Assembly (NCBI GenBank): GCA_002869665.1
Contig: PKUG01000202.1
Location: 1 to 47,701 of the forward strand
Length of the DNA stretch: 47,701 nt
Source: Desulfuromonas sp.
GTDB taxonomy: Bacteria; Desulfobacterota; Desulfuromonadia; Desulfuromonadales; Geopsychrobacteraceae
Reading direction: 5' to 3'
Notes under the pieces: generated by a model
The model's input: the letters and a program-made list of their open reading frames with translations, nothing else
What the model was told of the DNA's origin: nothing
Databases searched by the model: none
In this document: positions 25,377 through 33,665 of the stretch, piece after piece
Layout: each line of letters begins with the position of its first letter
Position numbering within the stretch: the first letter of the stretch is position 1
Made by a program: the position numbers and the translations under genes

Positions 25377-27614
25377 GTGGGGGAAAAACTGAGAAACCTA
25401 CTAAAATTCACACCCTTCAAGGCGGGCTGTTTGGTTGTCCTGACGGCCTGTCTCCTGTTTCTCTCCTTCGATGAGAAGCCCGACCTGATCGCTGCCCTCG
25501 ATGCACGCGGTATCGATACCATGTTCCGTTTTCGCGGTCAGCAACCGACCAGAGATCAGGTTGTCATCATCGACATCGATGAACAAAGTCTGGCGGCTTA
25601 TGGTCAGTGGCCCTGGCCCCGTAATATCATTGCCGACCTGATCGACCAGGTTCGCGAAGCCGGAGCCAAAGTTGTTGGCTTCGACGTTGTTTTTGCTGAA
25701 CCTGATCGCACTTCGCCCGGATTTGTCCTGGAACAGATCGCCGACAAGATCCCCCAGGCCGTCGTCGCTGAAAATCTCGACGACGTCAGGAATAACCCGG
25801 ACATCGATCACGACCAACTGTTCGGCAAGGCGATCAGCCGCCTCCCTGCGGTTCTTGGCTACATTTTTCTTCACCGTGACGATGGTCTCAAAGATCCTTT
25901 CGCGACTCCGTTCCCATCGCTCAACCTGAGCGTACAACCGGACAACGTCCGCTTCGATCAGTTAACGCTGATCCACGCCTACCGCGCCATCATCAATATT
26001 CCAAGCGTTTCGCAGGCTACGTCCGAGGGTTTCTTCAATTTCCTCCCGGATGCCTCCGGCATGGTTCATAAGGTCCCGCTATTCATGCAACTTGACGGCA
26101 TCCCGTATCCATCACTGGCCTTCGAGATGACCCGGATCGGCCAGGGGCTGGGCGACGCAGAGCTTCAGATTTCACAGCTCTACCATGACGACAAACGGGG
26201 GCTGATCGGGGTGGGACTGGGCGAACAGGCGATTCCGACAGATGACTATGGCCAGATGACGATTAATTATCGCGGTCCGATCGGTACCTTTCCTTACGTC
26301 TCAGCCCTTGATGTAGCGCGAGGAGCTGCCGCAGCACGCCTCAAGGACAAATATGTGCTCATCGGCACCACCGCCGCCGGCCTCAATGATCTGCGCTCGA
26401 CCCCCTTCTCAACGGTATTTCCCGGGGTGGAGATTCACGCCACGATTATCGACAACCTTCTAAGTGGCGATCCCATGCGCCACGACCCGGTTGCCGAACG
26501 CGGTTTCACATTTGTTTTCATTGTCTTAGGCGGAATTTTATTAAGTGCTATCCTTGCCTATGGCAGCCCGCTGATCAGCGGACTGGCAGGTGTAAGCGCC
26601 CTGCTCGCCCCATTAGTCCTGAACTACGCGTTTTATTTCAGCAACAACACCATCATCGGCATGACTTATCCGTCATTCGTGGCATTGACGATTTTTCTCG
26701 TCGTCACCATCTTCAATTACTTCTTTGAAGGGCGAGAGAAACGCTTCATCAATGACGCCTTCGGTCGCTATGTTTCCCCGAAGGTCGTTCAGCAACTGAA
26801 GCGGGATCCGAAACGACTCTCCCTGCAGGGGGAAGAGCGCGAGCTGAGCATCCTCTTTAGTGATATCCGCGGCTTTACCTCACTTTCGGAACAATTGACT
26901 GCCGGGCAACTCGGTCGCTTCATGAACCGCTACCTGACAGTCATGAGCCGTGAAATTCTCGAACATCGAGGGACCCTGGATAAATTCATCGGCGACGCGA
27001 TAATGGCGATCTGGAACGCCCCCCTTGATGACGACGGCCACGCAATCCATGCCGTGCGCTCCGCCCTGGCTATGAGTGACCGCCTGACGGCCCTTTTGAC
27101 CGAGCTGAAAAATGACAACCTGCCGACCTTCGATATCGGCATCGGGATCAACACCGGAGAAGCCAGCGTCGGTAATTTCGGCAGCGAGGAACGTTTCGAT
27201 TACACGGTCATCGGCGACAATGTCAACCTGGCCTCGAGACTGGAAGGGCTGAGTAAAATTTACGGCGTGAGGATCATTATTTCCGAGTCAACCTATACGG
27301 CACTGATGGGGAAGTTCAGTTGTCGACTGCTCGACCGGGTACGGGTCAAAGGTAAGAACAGACCGGTCAATATATACGAAGCGCTCTGTGAAGGTGACCC
27401 GGATGTCCGAGACAAAGAACATCTGGAAGCCTTCAACCGCGCATTGGCCGCCTACTTCGCGACAGACTTTTCACGTGCGGAAGAAATTCTTCTCGAACTT
27501 GTCAACGCTGATCCTCAACCACTGTACCGGCTTTACCTGGAGCGGATCGCCGCTTTTTATACACAACCTCCAGCCCGGGACTGGGACGGGGTCACCACGT
27601 TAAACGTTAAATAA
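25377..27614 (+). CDS. CHASE2 sensor adenylate/guanylate cyclase
   Basis: 745 residues; the GTG start lacks a good ribosome binding site. A short membrane helix (about 15-30) precedes a periplasmic CHASE2 domain ('DTMFRFRGQQPTRDQVVIIDID' region to about 350). Three membrane helices follow (about 365-455), then a class III cyclase domain. Metal-binding Asp residues are in 'SILFSDIRGFTSL' and 'DKFIGDAIMAIWNAP', and 'DYTVIGDNVNLASRLEG' is also conserved. A C-terminal TPR-like tail follows ('EAFNRALAAYFATDFSRAEE'). The product is probably cAMP made in response to an extracellular cue. It sits next to a c-di-GMP-type HD-GYP gene. Confidence 0.9.
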   Translation: MGEKLRNLLKFTPFKAGCLVVLTACLLFLSFDEKPDLIAALDARGIDTMFRFRGQQPTRDQVVIIDIDEQSLAAYGQWPWPRNIIADLIDQVREAGAKVVGFDVVFAEPDRTSPGFVLEQIADKIPQAVVAENLDDVRNNPDIDHDQLFGKAISRLPAVLGYIFLHRDDGLKDPFATPFPSLNLSVQPDNVRFDQLTLIHAYRAIINIPSVSQATSEGFFNFLPDASGMVHKVPLFMQLDGIPYPSLAFEMTRIGQGLGDAELQISQLYHDDKRGLIGVGLGEQAIPTDDYGQMTINYRGPIGTFPYVSALDVARGAAAARLKDKYVLIGTTAAGLNDLRSTPFSTVFPGVEIHATIIDNLLSGDPMRHDPVAERGFTFVFIVLGGILLSAILAYGSPLISGLAGVSALLAPLVLNYAFYFSNNTIIGMTYPSFVALTIFLVVTIFNYFFEGREKRFINDAFGRYVSPKVVQQLKRDPKRLSLQGEERELSILFSDIRGFTSLSEQLTAGQLGRFMNRYLTVMSREILEHRGTLDKFIGDAIMAIWNAPLDDDGHAIHAVRSALAMSDRLTALLTELKNDNLPTFDIGIGINTGEASVGNFGSEERFDYTVIGDNVNLASRLEGLSKIYGVRIIISESTYTALMGKFSCRLLDRVRVKGKNRPVNIYEALCEGDPDVRDKEHLEAFNRALAAYFATDFSRAEEILLELVNADPQPLYRLYLERIAAFYTQPPARDWDGVTTLNVK

Positions 27615-27617
27615 ACA

Positions 27618-29270
27618 TTGAAACAGATGGGGGCTGCCACGCCTATGAGCACAAACGGAACCTCTCAAGCTGACGACAACGGAAAACTACTGCGTAAAGC
27701 CGAGCATTTGATGCTGATCGGTGCTCAGCTGTCTACGGAGAATAATCTCGAAACCTTGCTTGAGGCTATTCTCACCGGCGCCATGGAACTGACGGATGCC
27801 GATGGTGGAAGCCTCTACATCCTTGAGGAGCGAACGCTGTCGTTCAGTCTGATTCACACCAGCTCACTTAACCTTCATATGGGGGGGAGCAGCGAAAGTC
27901 CGATTACCTTCCCGTCCATCCCGCTCGAGCATGCGGACGGTTCACCCAACCTGAACACGATCGTCACCAGCGCCGTCCACGAGAAGCGGCTGATCAACAT
28001 CCCCGACGCCTACAAGAATACGGAATACGACTTCAGCGGAACACACGAGTTCGACCGCAACACCGGCTACCACTCGCAATCCTTCCTGGCCATGCCGATG
28101 CAGGATCACGAAGGGAACATCATCGGTGTCCTGCAGTTGCTCAACGCGACTGACCAGAATAACGCCAAGGTCGTTCCCTTCTCGAGTGAAGACGAACAGT
28201 TGATCGCCGCACTTGCCGCCCAGGCCGCTGTTGCCATCAATCAGAAACGTCTGATCGAAGGGATGGAGAACCTGCTGGCATCTCTGGTCAGGCTGATCGC
28301 AACAGCCATCGACGAGAAGTCTCCACACACGGCGGGACACTGCCGACGGGTGCCGGAAATCACGATGGACTTTGCCCGGGCCATCAACAACTGCAGCGAA
28401 ACATACGGCAACCTGTCCTTTGACGAGAAGCAGATGAAGGAACTGGAGATGGCGGCCTGGATGCATGACTGCGGAAAGATCGCCACGCCGGAGCATCTGA
28501 TTGACAAACGGACCAAGCTGCAGACGGTTGTCGATCGCATCGAACTGGTCGACGCGCGCATCGAGATCATGCGCCGGGATGCCGAGATCGCCTTATTACG
28601 CAGCAGCACTGGTCAAAGTCAGCCGCAAGCGGTAGCCGAGTGCCGTGAAACCCTCGACAAACTTGCTGCTGCACGCACCTTTCTCCACCGCTGCAATACG
28701 GGCGGTGAATTTCTGCGCCCCGAAGATCGCCAACAGATCACCGAACTTGCAGATCTCACGCTACACGTCAGCGATGCAGGTGAGAAAGTTTGCCTACTCG
28801 ACCAGCAGGATGTCAAAAACCTGTTAATCCCCAGGGGAACTCTGAATGATGAGGAACGCAAGATCATTAACAACCACATCGTCTCGACCATCAATATGCT
28901 TGAAGAGCTCCCCTTCCCTGCTTATCTGAGCAACGTCCCCCTGATTGCCGGTGGGCATCATGAGCGGATGGACGGCAAGGGCTACCCGCGCGGCATTCCG
29001 GCAGCAGAACTTCCTATCCAGTCGCGGATCCTGACCATAGCTGATGTATTTGAAGCCCTGACCGCCAGCGACAGGGCCTATCGACGCCCCAACAGCCTCA
29101 AAGAAGCCCTGACCATCATGGGGCACATGTGCCGTGAAGGACATTTCGACCCCGAGCTGTTCACATTTTTCATCCGTGAACGGGTCTACCTACCCTACGC
29201 AAAACGGCATATGGTGGCAGAAAGAATTGAAAACGTTGATCCAGAAACAGTGCTGGCACTCTTTGCCTGA
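27618..29270 (+). CDS. GAF-HD-GYP phosphodiesterase with central insertion
   Basis: 550 residues if the TTG at 27618 is used; ATGs at 27627 and 27645 are alternatives and none has a strong ribosome binding site. A GAF domain occupies about 25-210 ('GSLYILEERTLSFSLIHTSS'). The HD-GYP domain follows: 'KSPHTAGHCRRVPEI', the HD pair in 'WMHDCGKIATPEHLIDK', and 'GGHHERMDGKGYPRG' with the GYP signature, so it probably degrades c-di-GMP. About 110 residues, including a helical stretch and 'QQDVKNLLIPRGTLNDEE', separate the HD pair from the 'NHIVSTINMLEELPFP' helix, much longer than the usual spacing. It is three bases after the CHASE2 cyclase gene. Confidence 0.88.
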   Translation: MKQMGAATPMSTNGTSQADDNGKLLRKAEHLMLIGAQLSTENNLETLLEAILTGAMELTDADGGSLYILEERTLSFSLIHTSSLNLHMGGSSESPITFPSIPLEHADGSPNLNTIVTSAVHEKRLINIPDAYKNTEYDFSGTHEFDRNTGYHSQSFLAMPMQDHEGNIIGVLQLLNATDQNNAKVVPFSSEDEQLIAALAAQAAVAINQKRLIEGMENLLASLVRLIATAIDEKSPHTAGHCRRVPEITMDFARAINNCSETYGNLSFDEKQMKELEMAAWMHDCGKIATPEHLIDKRTKLQTVVDRIELVDARIEIMRRDAEIALLRSSTGQSQPQAVAECRETLDKLAAARTFLHRCNTGGEFLRPEDRQQITELADLTLHVSDAGEKVCLLDQQDVKNLLIPRGTLNDEERKIINNHIVSTINMLEELPFPAYLSNVPLIAGGHHERMDGKGYPRGIPAAELPIQSRILTIADVFEALTASDRAYRRPNSLKEALTIMGHMCREGHFDPELFTFFIRERVYLPYAKRHMVAERIENVDPETVLALFA

Positions 29271-29273
29271 ATA

Positions 29274-29307
29274 AAAAAAGCCCCGATCTTCAAAGGTCGG
29301 GGCTTTT
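29274..29307. terminator. Bidirectional intrinsic terminator
   Basis: AAAAGCCCCGATC pairs with GGTCGGGGCTTTT (one G-U) around a six-base loop. T-runs follow on both strands, so it serves the HD-GYP gene on the plus strand and the metH-rubredoxin-GAF operon on the minus strand. Confidence 0.9.
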
Positions 29308-29339
29308 GTTCAGTTCACTTTTATTGACGTAGCGCAGTC

Positions 29340-29873
29340 TCAGTCTTCAAGCAACAGGCTGGGAGCGACGGCGGTTGCAATCGCGGCAAGAGCGTCCAGT
29401 TGCCCACGGGTAAAATCGGCACCGGCCTCAGCGGCCTGCGCTCCCTTCCGGCTCAACTGAATAACCCCGAGCAGCCTGGAACCATCAATGAGCGGCACAC
29501 TCATAATCTTCTGAATCGGCAACTCGGCAACTGCCCCACTCTCACCGGTCGGCTCCAGACGCACCGCCTCAAAAAAAGAAACATGCTTGGTGCCGCTGAA
29601 CTGGTTGTCCAGATAGGGTTTCCGGTCACGGAGGGTCCGTGCACAAAGGGCGTTATGGGCGGTCAGGGGAACCGCACCAATCTTCCCGAGTTTCGGCGGC
29701 CAGACGAAACTCAATTGACTGTCGCTACTGTTGTAACGCAGCACCGCCACTTCCTTCTCATTGACCCCAAAACCATTTGCCAAAGCCTTGGCAAGGGTCA
29801 GCAAACGCTCTTCCCGCTCTGATTTAAGAGACAGGATCTTGACCAGACTGCGGCCGAATTCTTCAACGTTCAT
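29340..29873 (-). CDS. Stand-alone GAF-domain protein
   Basis: 177 residues from the ATG at 29873, which has GGAAGGGG upstream; the track start 24 bases earlier is less likely. One GAF domain covers nearly all of it: 'LAKALANGFGVNEKEVAVLRY', 'LCARTLRDRKPYLDNQ', 'IQKIMSVPLIDGSRLLGVIQLSRKG', and a C-terminal helix. There is no output domain or membrane segment. GAF domains bind small ligands or cyclic nucleotides; the ligand is unknown. Its place at the end of the methionine synthase-rubredoxin operon and opposite a GAF-HD-GYP gene is suggestive but proves nothing. Confidence 0.75.
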   Translation of the reverse strand: MNVEEFGRSLVKILSLKSEREERLLTLAKALANGFGVNEKEVAVLRYNSSDSQLSFVWPPKLGKIGAVPLTAHNALCARTLRDRKPYLDNQFSGTKHVSFFEAVRLEPTGESGAVAELPIQKIMSVPLIDGSRLLGVIQLSRKGAQAAEAGADFTRGQLDALAAIATAVAPSLLLED

Positions 29874-29944
29874 AACACCCCTTCCGACTGTTTTCATTTA
29901 GTTTGTGTCGCCCTGAAATTCCGGCTGACACAATCATTTATACC

Positions 29945-30103
29945 TTAATCGAGCGGATCGAACTTGTCGCGACCGACATAGCACATCGGGCAGACCCAGC
30001 TGTCCGGCAGGTCATCGAAGTCGACTCCCGGTGGGATATCGTTCATCTCGTCCCCTTTTTCCGGATCATAGACATAGCCACAGCAGGTGCAGATATAACG
30101 CAT
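29945..30103 (-). CDS. Rubredoxin
   Basis: 52 residues, too short for the ORF track. It is a one-iron electron carrier with the two iron-binding loops '[15 protein letters not shown]' (C5 and C8, with an extra Cys at 7) and '[17 protein letters not shown]' (CPxC). The Gly that usually follows the second CPxC is Tyr here, an unusual choice beside the iron site. AGGAG lies upstream of the ATG. It sits 33 bases downstream of the methionine synthase large part and could be cotranscribed; it might serve as reductant for cobalamin reactivation, which is inference only. Confidence 0.92.
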   Translation of the reverse strand: MRYICTCCGYVYDPEKGDEMNDIPPGVDFDDLPDSWVCPMCYVGRDKFDPLD

Positions 30104-30136
30104 GAAGCGACTCCTCAGCGGTTAGAGTTTCCAGGA

Positions 30137-32563
30137 CTATACCGCAAAATATTTCGCCTGCGGATGATGAACGACGATGGCCGAAGTGGTCATTTCCGGT
30201 ACCATCTCAAACGACTCCGTCAGGCTGACACCGATGTCTTGCGGGCTCAACAGCTCGAACAGAGGAACGTGAGCACCGAGATCAGGGCAGGCCGGATAAC
30301 CGAAACCATAGCGCGACCCTTGATAACCCTGGGCCACGTAGGCCTCCATGTCACCACGTTCGGCCTGAATCCCCATTTCAATACGCATCTGCTCATGCCA
30401 GTACTCGGCCAGGGCATCGGTCAATTCAACCCCCAGTCCGTGCAGCATCAGGTAATCGTGATAACTGTCGGCAGCGTAAAGTTCCTGGGTTTTTACGGCC
30501 AGTTTATCGCCAATGGTGACAACGAAAAAGCCGACTTTATCGCCCCCTTCCGCAGCAGTACGGAAGTAATCGGCGATACAGAGCCCCGGCGCACCGGACT
30601 GGCGCGGGAATGAGAAGATTTTATCCCCTGCGCTGCTGCTGACCAGTAATTGCTCCCCTTCACTGCAGCAATCGAAATAGCCGTAGCTGACCGCCGGTTG
30701 CAACCACCCTTCAGCCAGGGCCTGATCCTTGAGCCGGGCATAGAGCGGAAGAACGGTTTCGCGGTTCAGCGTTTCGTACTCTTCCTTGCTCTTCTTGCCG
30801 CGGCGGTAGCCCCAGCGACCGCGGAACAGGGCCGCTTCGTTAAGATAGCCGAAGAGCTTTTCCGCATCAATATCGGTCACGATCCGTTTACCGGCAAAGG
30901 GGACCGGCGGCACATCGTGGTTCCGTTCCAGGGTTTCCTGGCGCCCGGGCCGATTGGTTGCCACAGCGGTTTCATCCCAGGTAGTCGTTTGCAGGGTCCC
31001 CGCTTCGAACTCGCGAATCGCCTTGAGTCCGGCAAAGGCATCGCCGCAATAAACGACCTGTTTTTCATAATTGGGTGCGCAGTCGTTGGCGACAAACTTC
31101 TGGGTCAGGGCCGCCCCGCCGAGCAGGACCGGCTGAGTCAGGCCGGCCGACTGGAACTGAGCCATATTCTCTTTCATCAGCAACGCCGATTTCACCAGCA
31201 GACCGGACAGGCCGATAACATCCACCTGGTATTCCCTGGCCTTGGCAATGATCTCCTCAGCAGGAACCTTGATGCCGATATTATGAACCCGGTAACCGTT
31301 GTTGCTGAGAATGATATCGACCAGGTTTTTACCGATATCGTGGACATCACCGGCCACCGTTGCGAGCAGAACCGAGGTCTGACCCGAATCGGACAGCTTC
31401 TCCATATAAGGTTCCAGCAACCCGACACTCTGCTTCATCACTTCGGCGGACTGGAGCACGAAGGGGAGCAACAGCTCGCCGCGACCGAACAATTCACCGA
31501 CTTCACGCATCGCCGGAACCAGCAGGGTATTGATGATTTCCAGCGGTTCACGTCGGCCACGCAAAGTGGTGAGAAGATCTTCCAGCCCCTCCTTGTCCCC
31601 TTTCAGCACCCGCTGACGTAACAGCTCCTCGGGCGGCACAGCACTTTCGTCAGGATCATCATCCTGCTCGACCGCCTTTTCAAAGTGGTCGATAAAGGTC
31701 ATTAACGCATCAGGATTGCGGTTGAAAAGCAGGTCGTCACAGATCTGCCGATCCTCTTCACTGATCGCTGCGTAGGGGAGCACCTTGGCTGCGTCGACGA
31801 TTGCCGTATTGAGCCCGACTTCAACTGCAGCGTGCAGGAAGACCGAGTTGAGGACTTTACGTGCCGCCGGCCGCAGACCGAAGCTGATATTACTGACCCC
31901 GAGAGTGAAACCAACACCGGGCAGTTCGGCTTTGACCTGGCGGATGGCATTGAGAGTTTCGATGGCCGCATCACGCATGGTCTCATCACCCGAGCCGACG
32001 GTAAAGGTCAGCAGGTCGAAAAGAATATCCTGCGGCCGCATTCCGTGTTTTTCGACAACCAGGGAATAGATCTGTTTGGCGACGGCCACCTTACGCTCAC
32101 AGGTCAGCGCCATCCCCTCGGTATCGATGGTCAGGGCCACGACCGCGGCACCGTATTTCTTTGCCAGGCGACAGATGCGATCCAGGTTCGCACCGCCATC
32201 CTCAAGGTTGATCGAGTTGATAATCGCCCGACCCGGATAAAGCGGCAGCGTCTGCTCCAGGGTCTCCGGGCTGGTTGAGTCAAACATCAGCGGCGCCTTG
32301 CAGGAGCCGGAAAACAGCTTCGTCAATTCCAGCATGTCGGAGATTTCATCTCGCCCGGCATAGGCCACGCAGAGATCGATGACCTGGGCACCGCGGGCTT
32401 CCTGGTCGAGGGCGATCTTGAGGCAGGCGTCCCAGTCTTCGGCAAGCAGGGCTTCACGGAAGGCCTTGGAGCCGTTCGGATTACAACGCTCGCCGATCAA
32501 CAGTGGTGGAATCTCCTGCTGCAGTTCAACCGCCTGGTACAAACTGGCTACGGCTGCTTTCAT
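30137..32563 (-). CDS. metH: Methionine synthase, pterin/B12/activation part (split MetH)
   Basis: 808 residues from the ATG at 32563, which overlaps the upstream stop and has GGGAGGTGG ahead. It carries the last three of MetH's four modules. These are the pterin-binding barrel ('LLIGERCNPNGSKAF', 'NSINLEDG', about 20-285), the cobalamin cap and Rossmann domains (about 310-530), and the AdoMet-dependent reactivation domain to the end ('GFGYPACPDLG', 'MTTSAIVVHHPQAKYF'). The cobalamin site has the DxHxxG motif in 'GDVHDIGKNLVDI', with H408 the cobalt ligand. The homocysteine-binding module is the separate upstream gene, so the enzyme works as two polypeptides. Acidic linker 'EQDDDPDESAVPPEE' lies near 300-313. 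It ends in TAG with an in-frame TAA five codons on. Confidence 0.92.
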   Translation of the reverse strand: MKAAVASLYQAVELQQEIPPLLIGERCNPNGSKAFREALLAEDWDACLKIALDQEARGAQVIDLCVAYAGRDEISDMLELTKLFSGSCKAPLMFDSTSPETLEQTLPLYPGRAIINSINLEDGGANLDRICRLAKKYGAAVVALTIDTEGMALTCERKVAVAKQIYSLVVEKHGMRPQDILFDLLTFTVGSGDETMRDAAIETLNAIRQVKAELPGVGFTLGVSNISFGLRPAARKVLNSVFLHAAVEVGLNTAIVDAAKVLPYAAISEEDRQICDDLLFNRNPDALMTFIDHFEKAVEQDDDPDESAVPPEELLRQRVLKGDKEGLEDLLTTLRGRREPLEIINTLLVPAMREVGELFGRGELLLPFVLQSAEVMKQSVGLLEPYMEKLSDSGQTSVLLATVAGDVHDIGKNLVDIILSNNGYRVHNIGIKVPAEEIIAKAREYQVDVIGLSGLLVKSALLMKENMAQFQSAGLTQPVLLGGAALTQKFVANDCAPNYEKQVVYCGDAFAGLKAIREFEAGTLQTTTWDETAVATNRPGRQETLERNHDVPPVPFAGKRIVTDIDAEKLFGYLNEAALFRGRWGYRRGKKSKEEYETLNRETVLPLYARLKDQALAEGWLQPAVSYGYFDCCSEGEQLLVSSSAGDKIFSFPRQSGAPGLCIADYFRTAAEGGDKVGFFVVTIGDKLAVKTQELYAADSYHDYLMLHGLGVELTDALAEYWHEQMRIEMGIQAERGDMEAYVAQGYQGSRYGFGYPACPDLGAHVPLFELLSPQDIGVSLTESFEMVPEMTTSAIVVHHPQAKYFAV

Positions 32564-33483
32564 GCGTCCACCTCCCTCACCTTCGGCGTCACACCCGCCA
32601 ACCTGCTCGTCAGGGCCCGGATATGTTCCGGACTGGTGCCACAACAGCCACCGACGATACTGACCCCCTGCTCAACAACAAAGCGATACATCTGCTCGGC
32701 GTAATCATCAGGGCTCAAAGGGTAATGAGTCTGACCGTTCACCACCTGCGGCAACCCCTGATTCGGAATGACCGAGATCCGCTTTGGCCAGGTTCGGCTG
32801 AGGTACTGAACGTGAGACTTCATATCATCGGGGCCGGTCGCACAGTTGAGCCCGAGGGAAAACAGCGGGAACGGCTGAAGAGTCGCCACGACGGCAGCGA
32901 TATCCGAACCGACCAACATGGTCCCCTGCTGTTCGATGGTCACCGAAGCCATCACCGGCAGATCGAGTCCTGCAGCCTCAAGCACTTCGAATGCTGAGAC
33001 CAGGGCCGTTTTAGTCTGCAGCAGATCCTGACAGGTTTCGATAATCAAGCAGTCGACGCCGGCCTCAACCAGGGTCTCCACCTGTTCACGGGTCGCCGCC
33101 GCCAGTTCGGCAACAGAAATGTGCCCCAACGACGGCAGTTTGGTCCCCGGGCCGACTGAGCCGGCGATATATTTGTCGCTGCGCTCGCCAATCGCGGCGC
33201 GGGCGTTTTCGACCGCACGGACATTAATCTCTTTGACCTTGTCGGCCAGATCATATTCAGCCAGAACTACTCGTGAAGCACCGAAAGTATCGGTCTCAAC
33301 AACCATGGCTCCGGCATCGAGCATGCTGCTATGCAGGGCGACGATATGTTGTGGGGCCGAGAGGTTGAGAATTTCGTTGCAACCGTCGCAACCGGCCCAA
33401 TCCTGATCAAGAATGTTCATCAGCTGCAAATTGGTGCCACAGGCCCCATCAAAAATCAGCAGCGGTTGTTCAGCAAATTTCAT
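32560..33483 (-). CDS. Homocysteine S-methyltransferase module of split MetH
   Basis: 307 residues with the Pfam-type homocysteine S-methyltransferase fold: 'LLIFDGACGTNLQLM', 'VVETDTFGASRVVL', 'SVGPGTKLP', 'DCLIIETCQDLLQ', 'GLNCATGPDDM' and the C-terminal 'IVGGCCGTSPEHI'. The Cys in 'LNCA' and the Cys pair in 'GGCCG' are the zinc ligands that activate homocysteine. In most MetH proteins this is the first domain of one chain; here it ends in TGA overlapping the ATG of the rest of the enzyme. Tight coupling suggests 1:1 production. A well-formed promoter lies 50-80 bases upstream. A free-standing methyltransferase of the MmuM/BhmT kind is possible, but context favours MetH. Confidence 0.9.
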   Translation of the reverse strand: MKFAEQPLLIFDGACGTNLQLMNILDQDWAGCDGCNEILNLSAPQHIVALHSSMLDAGAMVVETDTFGASRVVLAEYDLADKVKEINVRAVENARAAIGERSDKYIAGSVGPGTKLPSLGHISVAELAAATREQVETLVEAGVDCLIIETCQDLLQTKTALVSAFEVLEAAGLDLPVMASVTIEQQGTMLVGSDIAAVVATLQPFPLFSLGLNCATGPDDMKSHVQYLSRTWPKRISVIPNQGLPQVVNGQTHYPLSPDDYAEQMYRFVVEQGVSIVGGCCGTSPEHIRALTSRLAGVTPKVREVDA

Positions 33484-33535
33484 CGTTGTTCATCCGTGAG
33501 AAAAGCCCTATTGACATGTTTTTAAAAGGATTCGT

Positions 33536-33564
33536 AGTGTACCCGCACCCCTGCCGACTGTCCA
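33536..33564 (-). promoter_or_regulatory. Putative sigma70 promoter of the split metH operon
   Basis: On the minus strand TGGACA (one mismatch from consensus), a 17-base spacer and TACACT. The start site would lie near 33529, about 45 bases before the first codon. I do not see a SAM or cobalamin riboswitch in this short leader. Confidence 0.55.
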
Positions 33565-33665
33565 GAGGCAATGCGAAAAACCTTTTTCCAGTCGCACAGC
33601 ATTTATGTTAGGATTCATTGTTTAAAATAATCTATTCAACCCAACCCGGCTGCGAGGAGGCTTAC

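Noticed and set aside
30650-31621. 323-codon plus-strand ORF opposite metH
   Set aside because: Shadow of a conserved gene on the other strand.
32560-32563. Frameshift as explanation for the split metH
   Set aside because: The second part has its own ribosome binding site and ATG, and the overlap is a normal coupling ATGA; nothing conserved appears to be missing.
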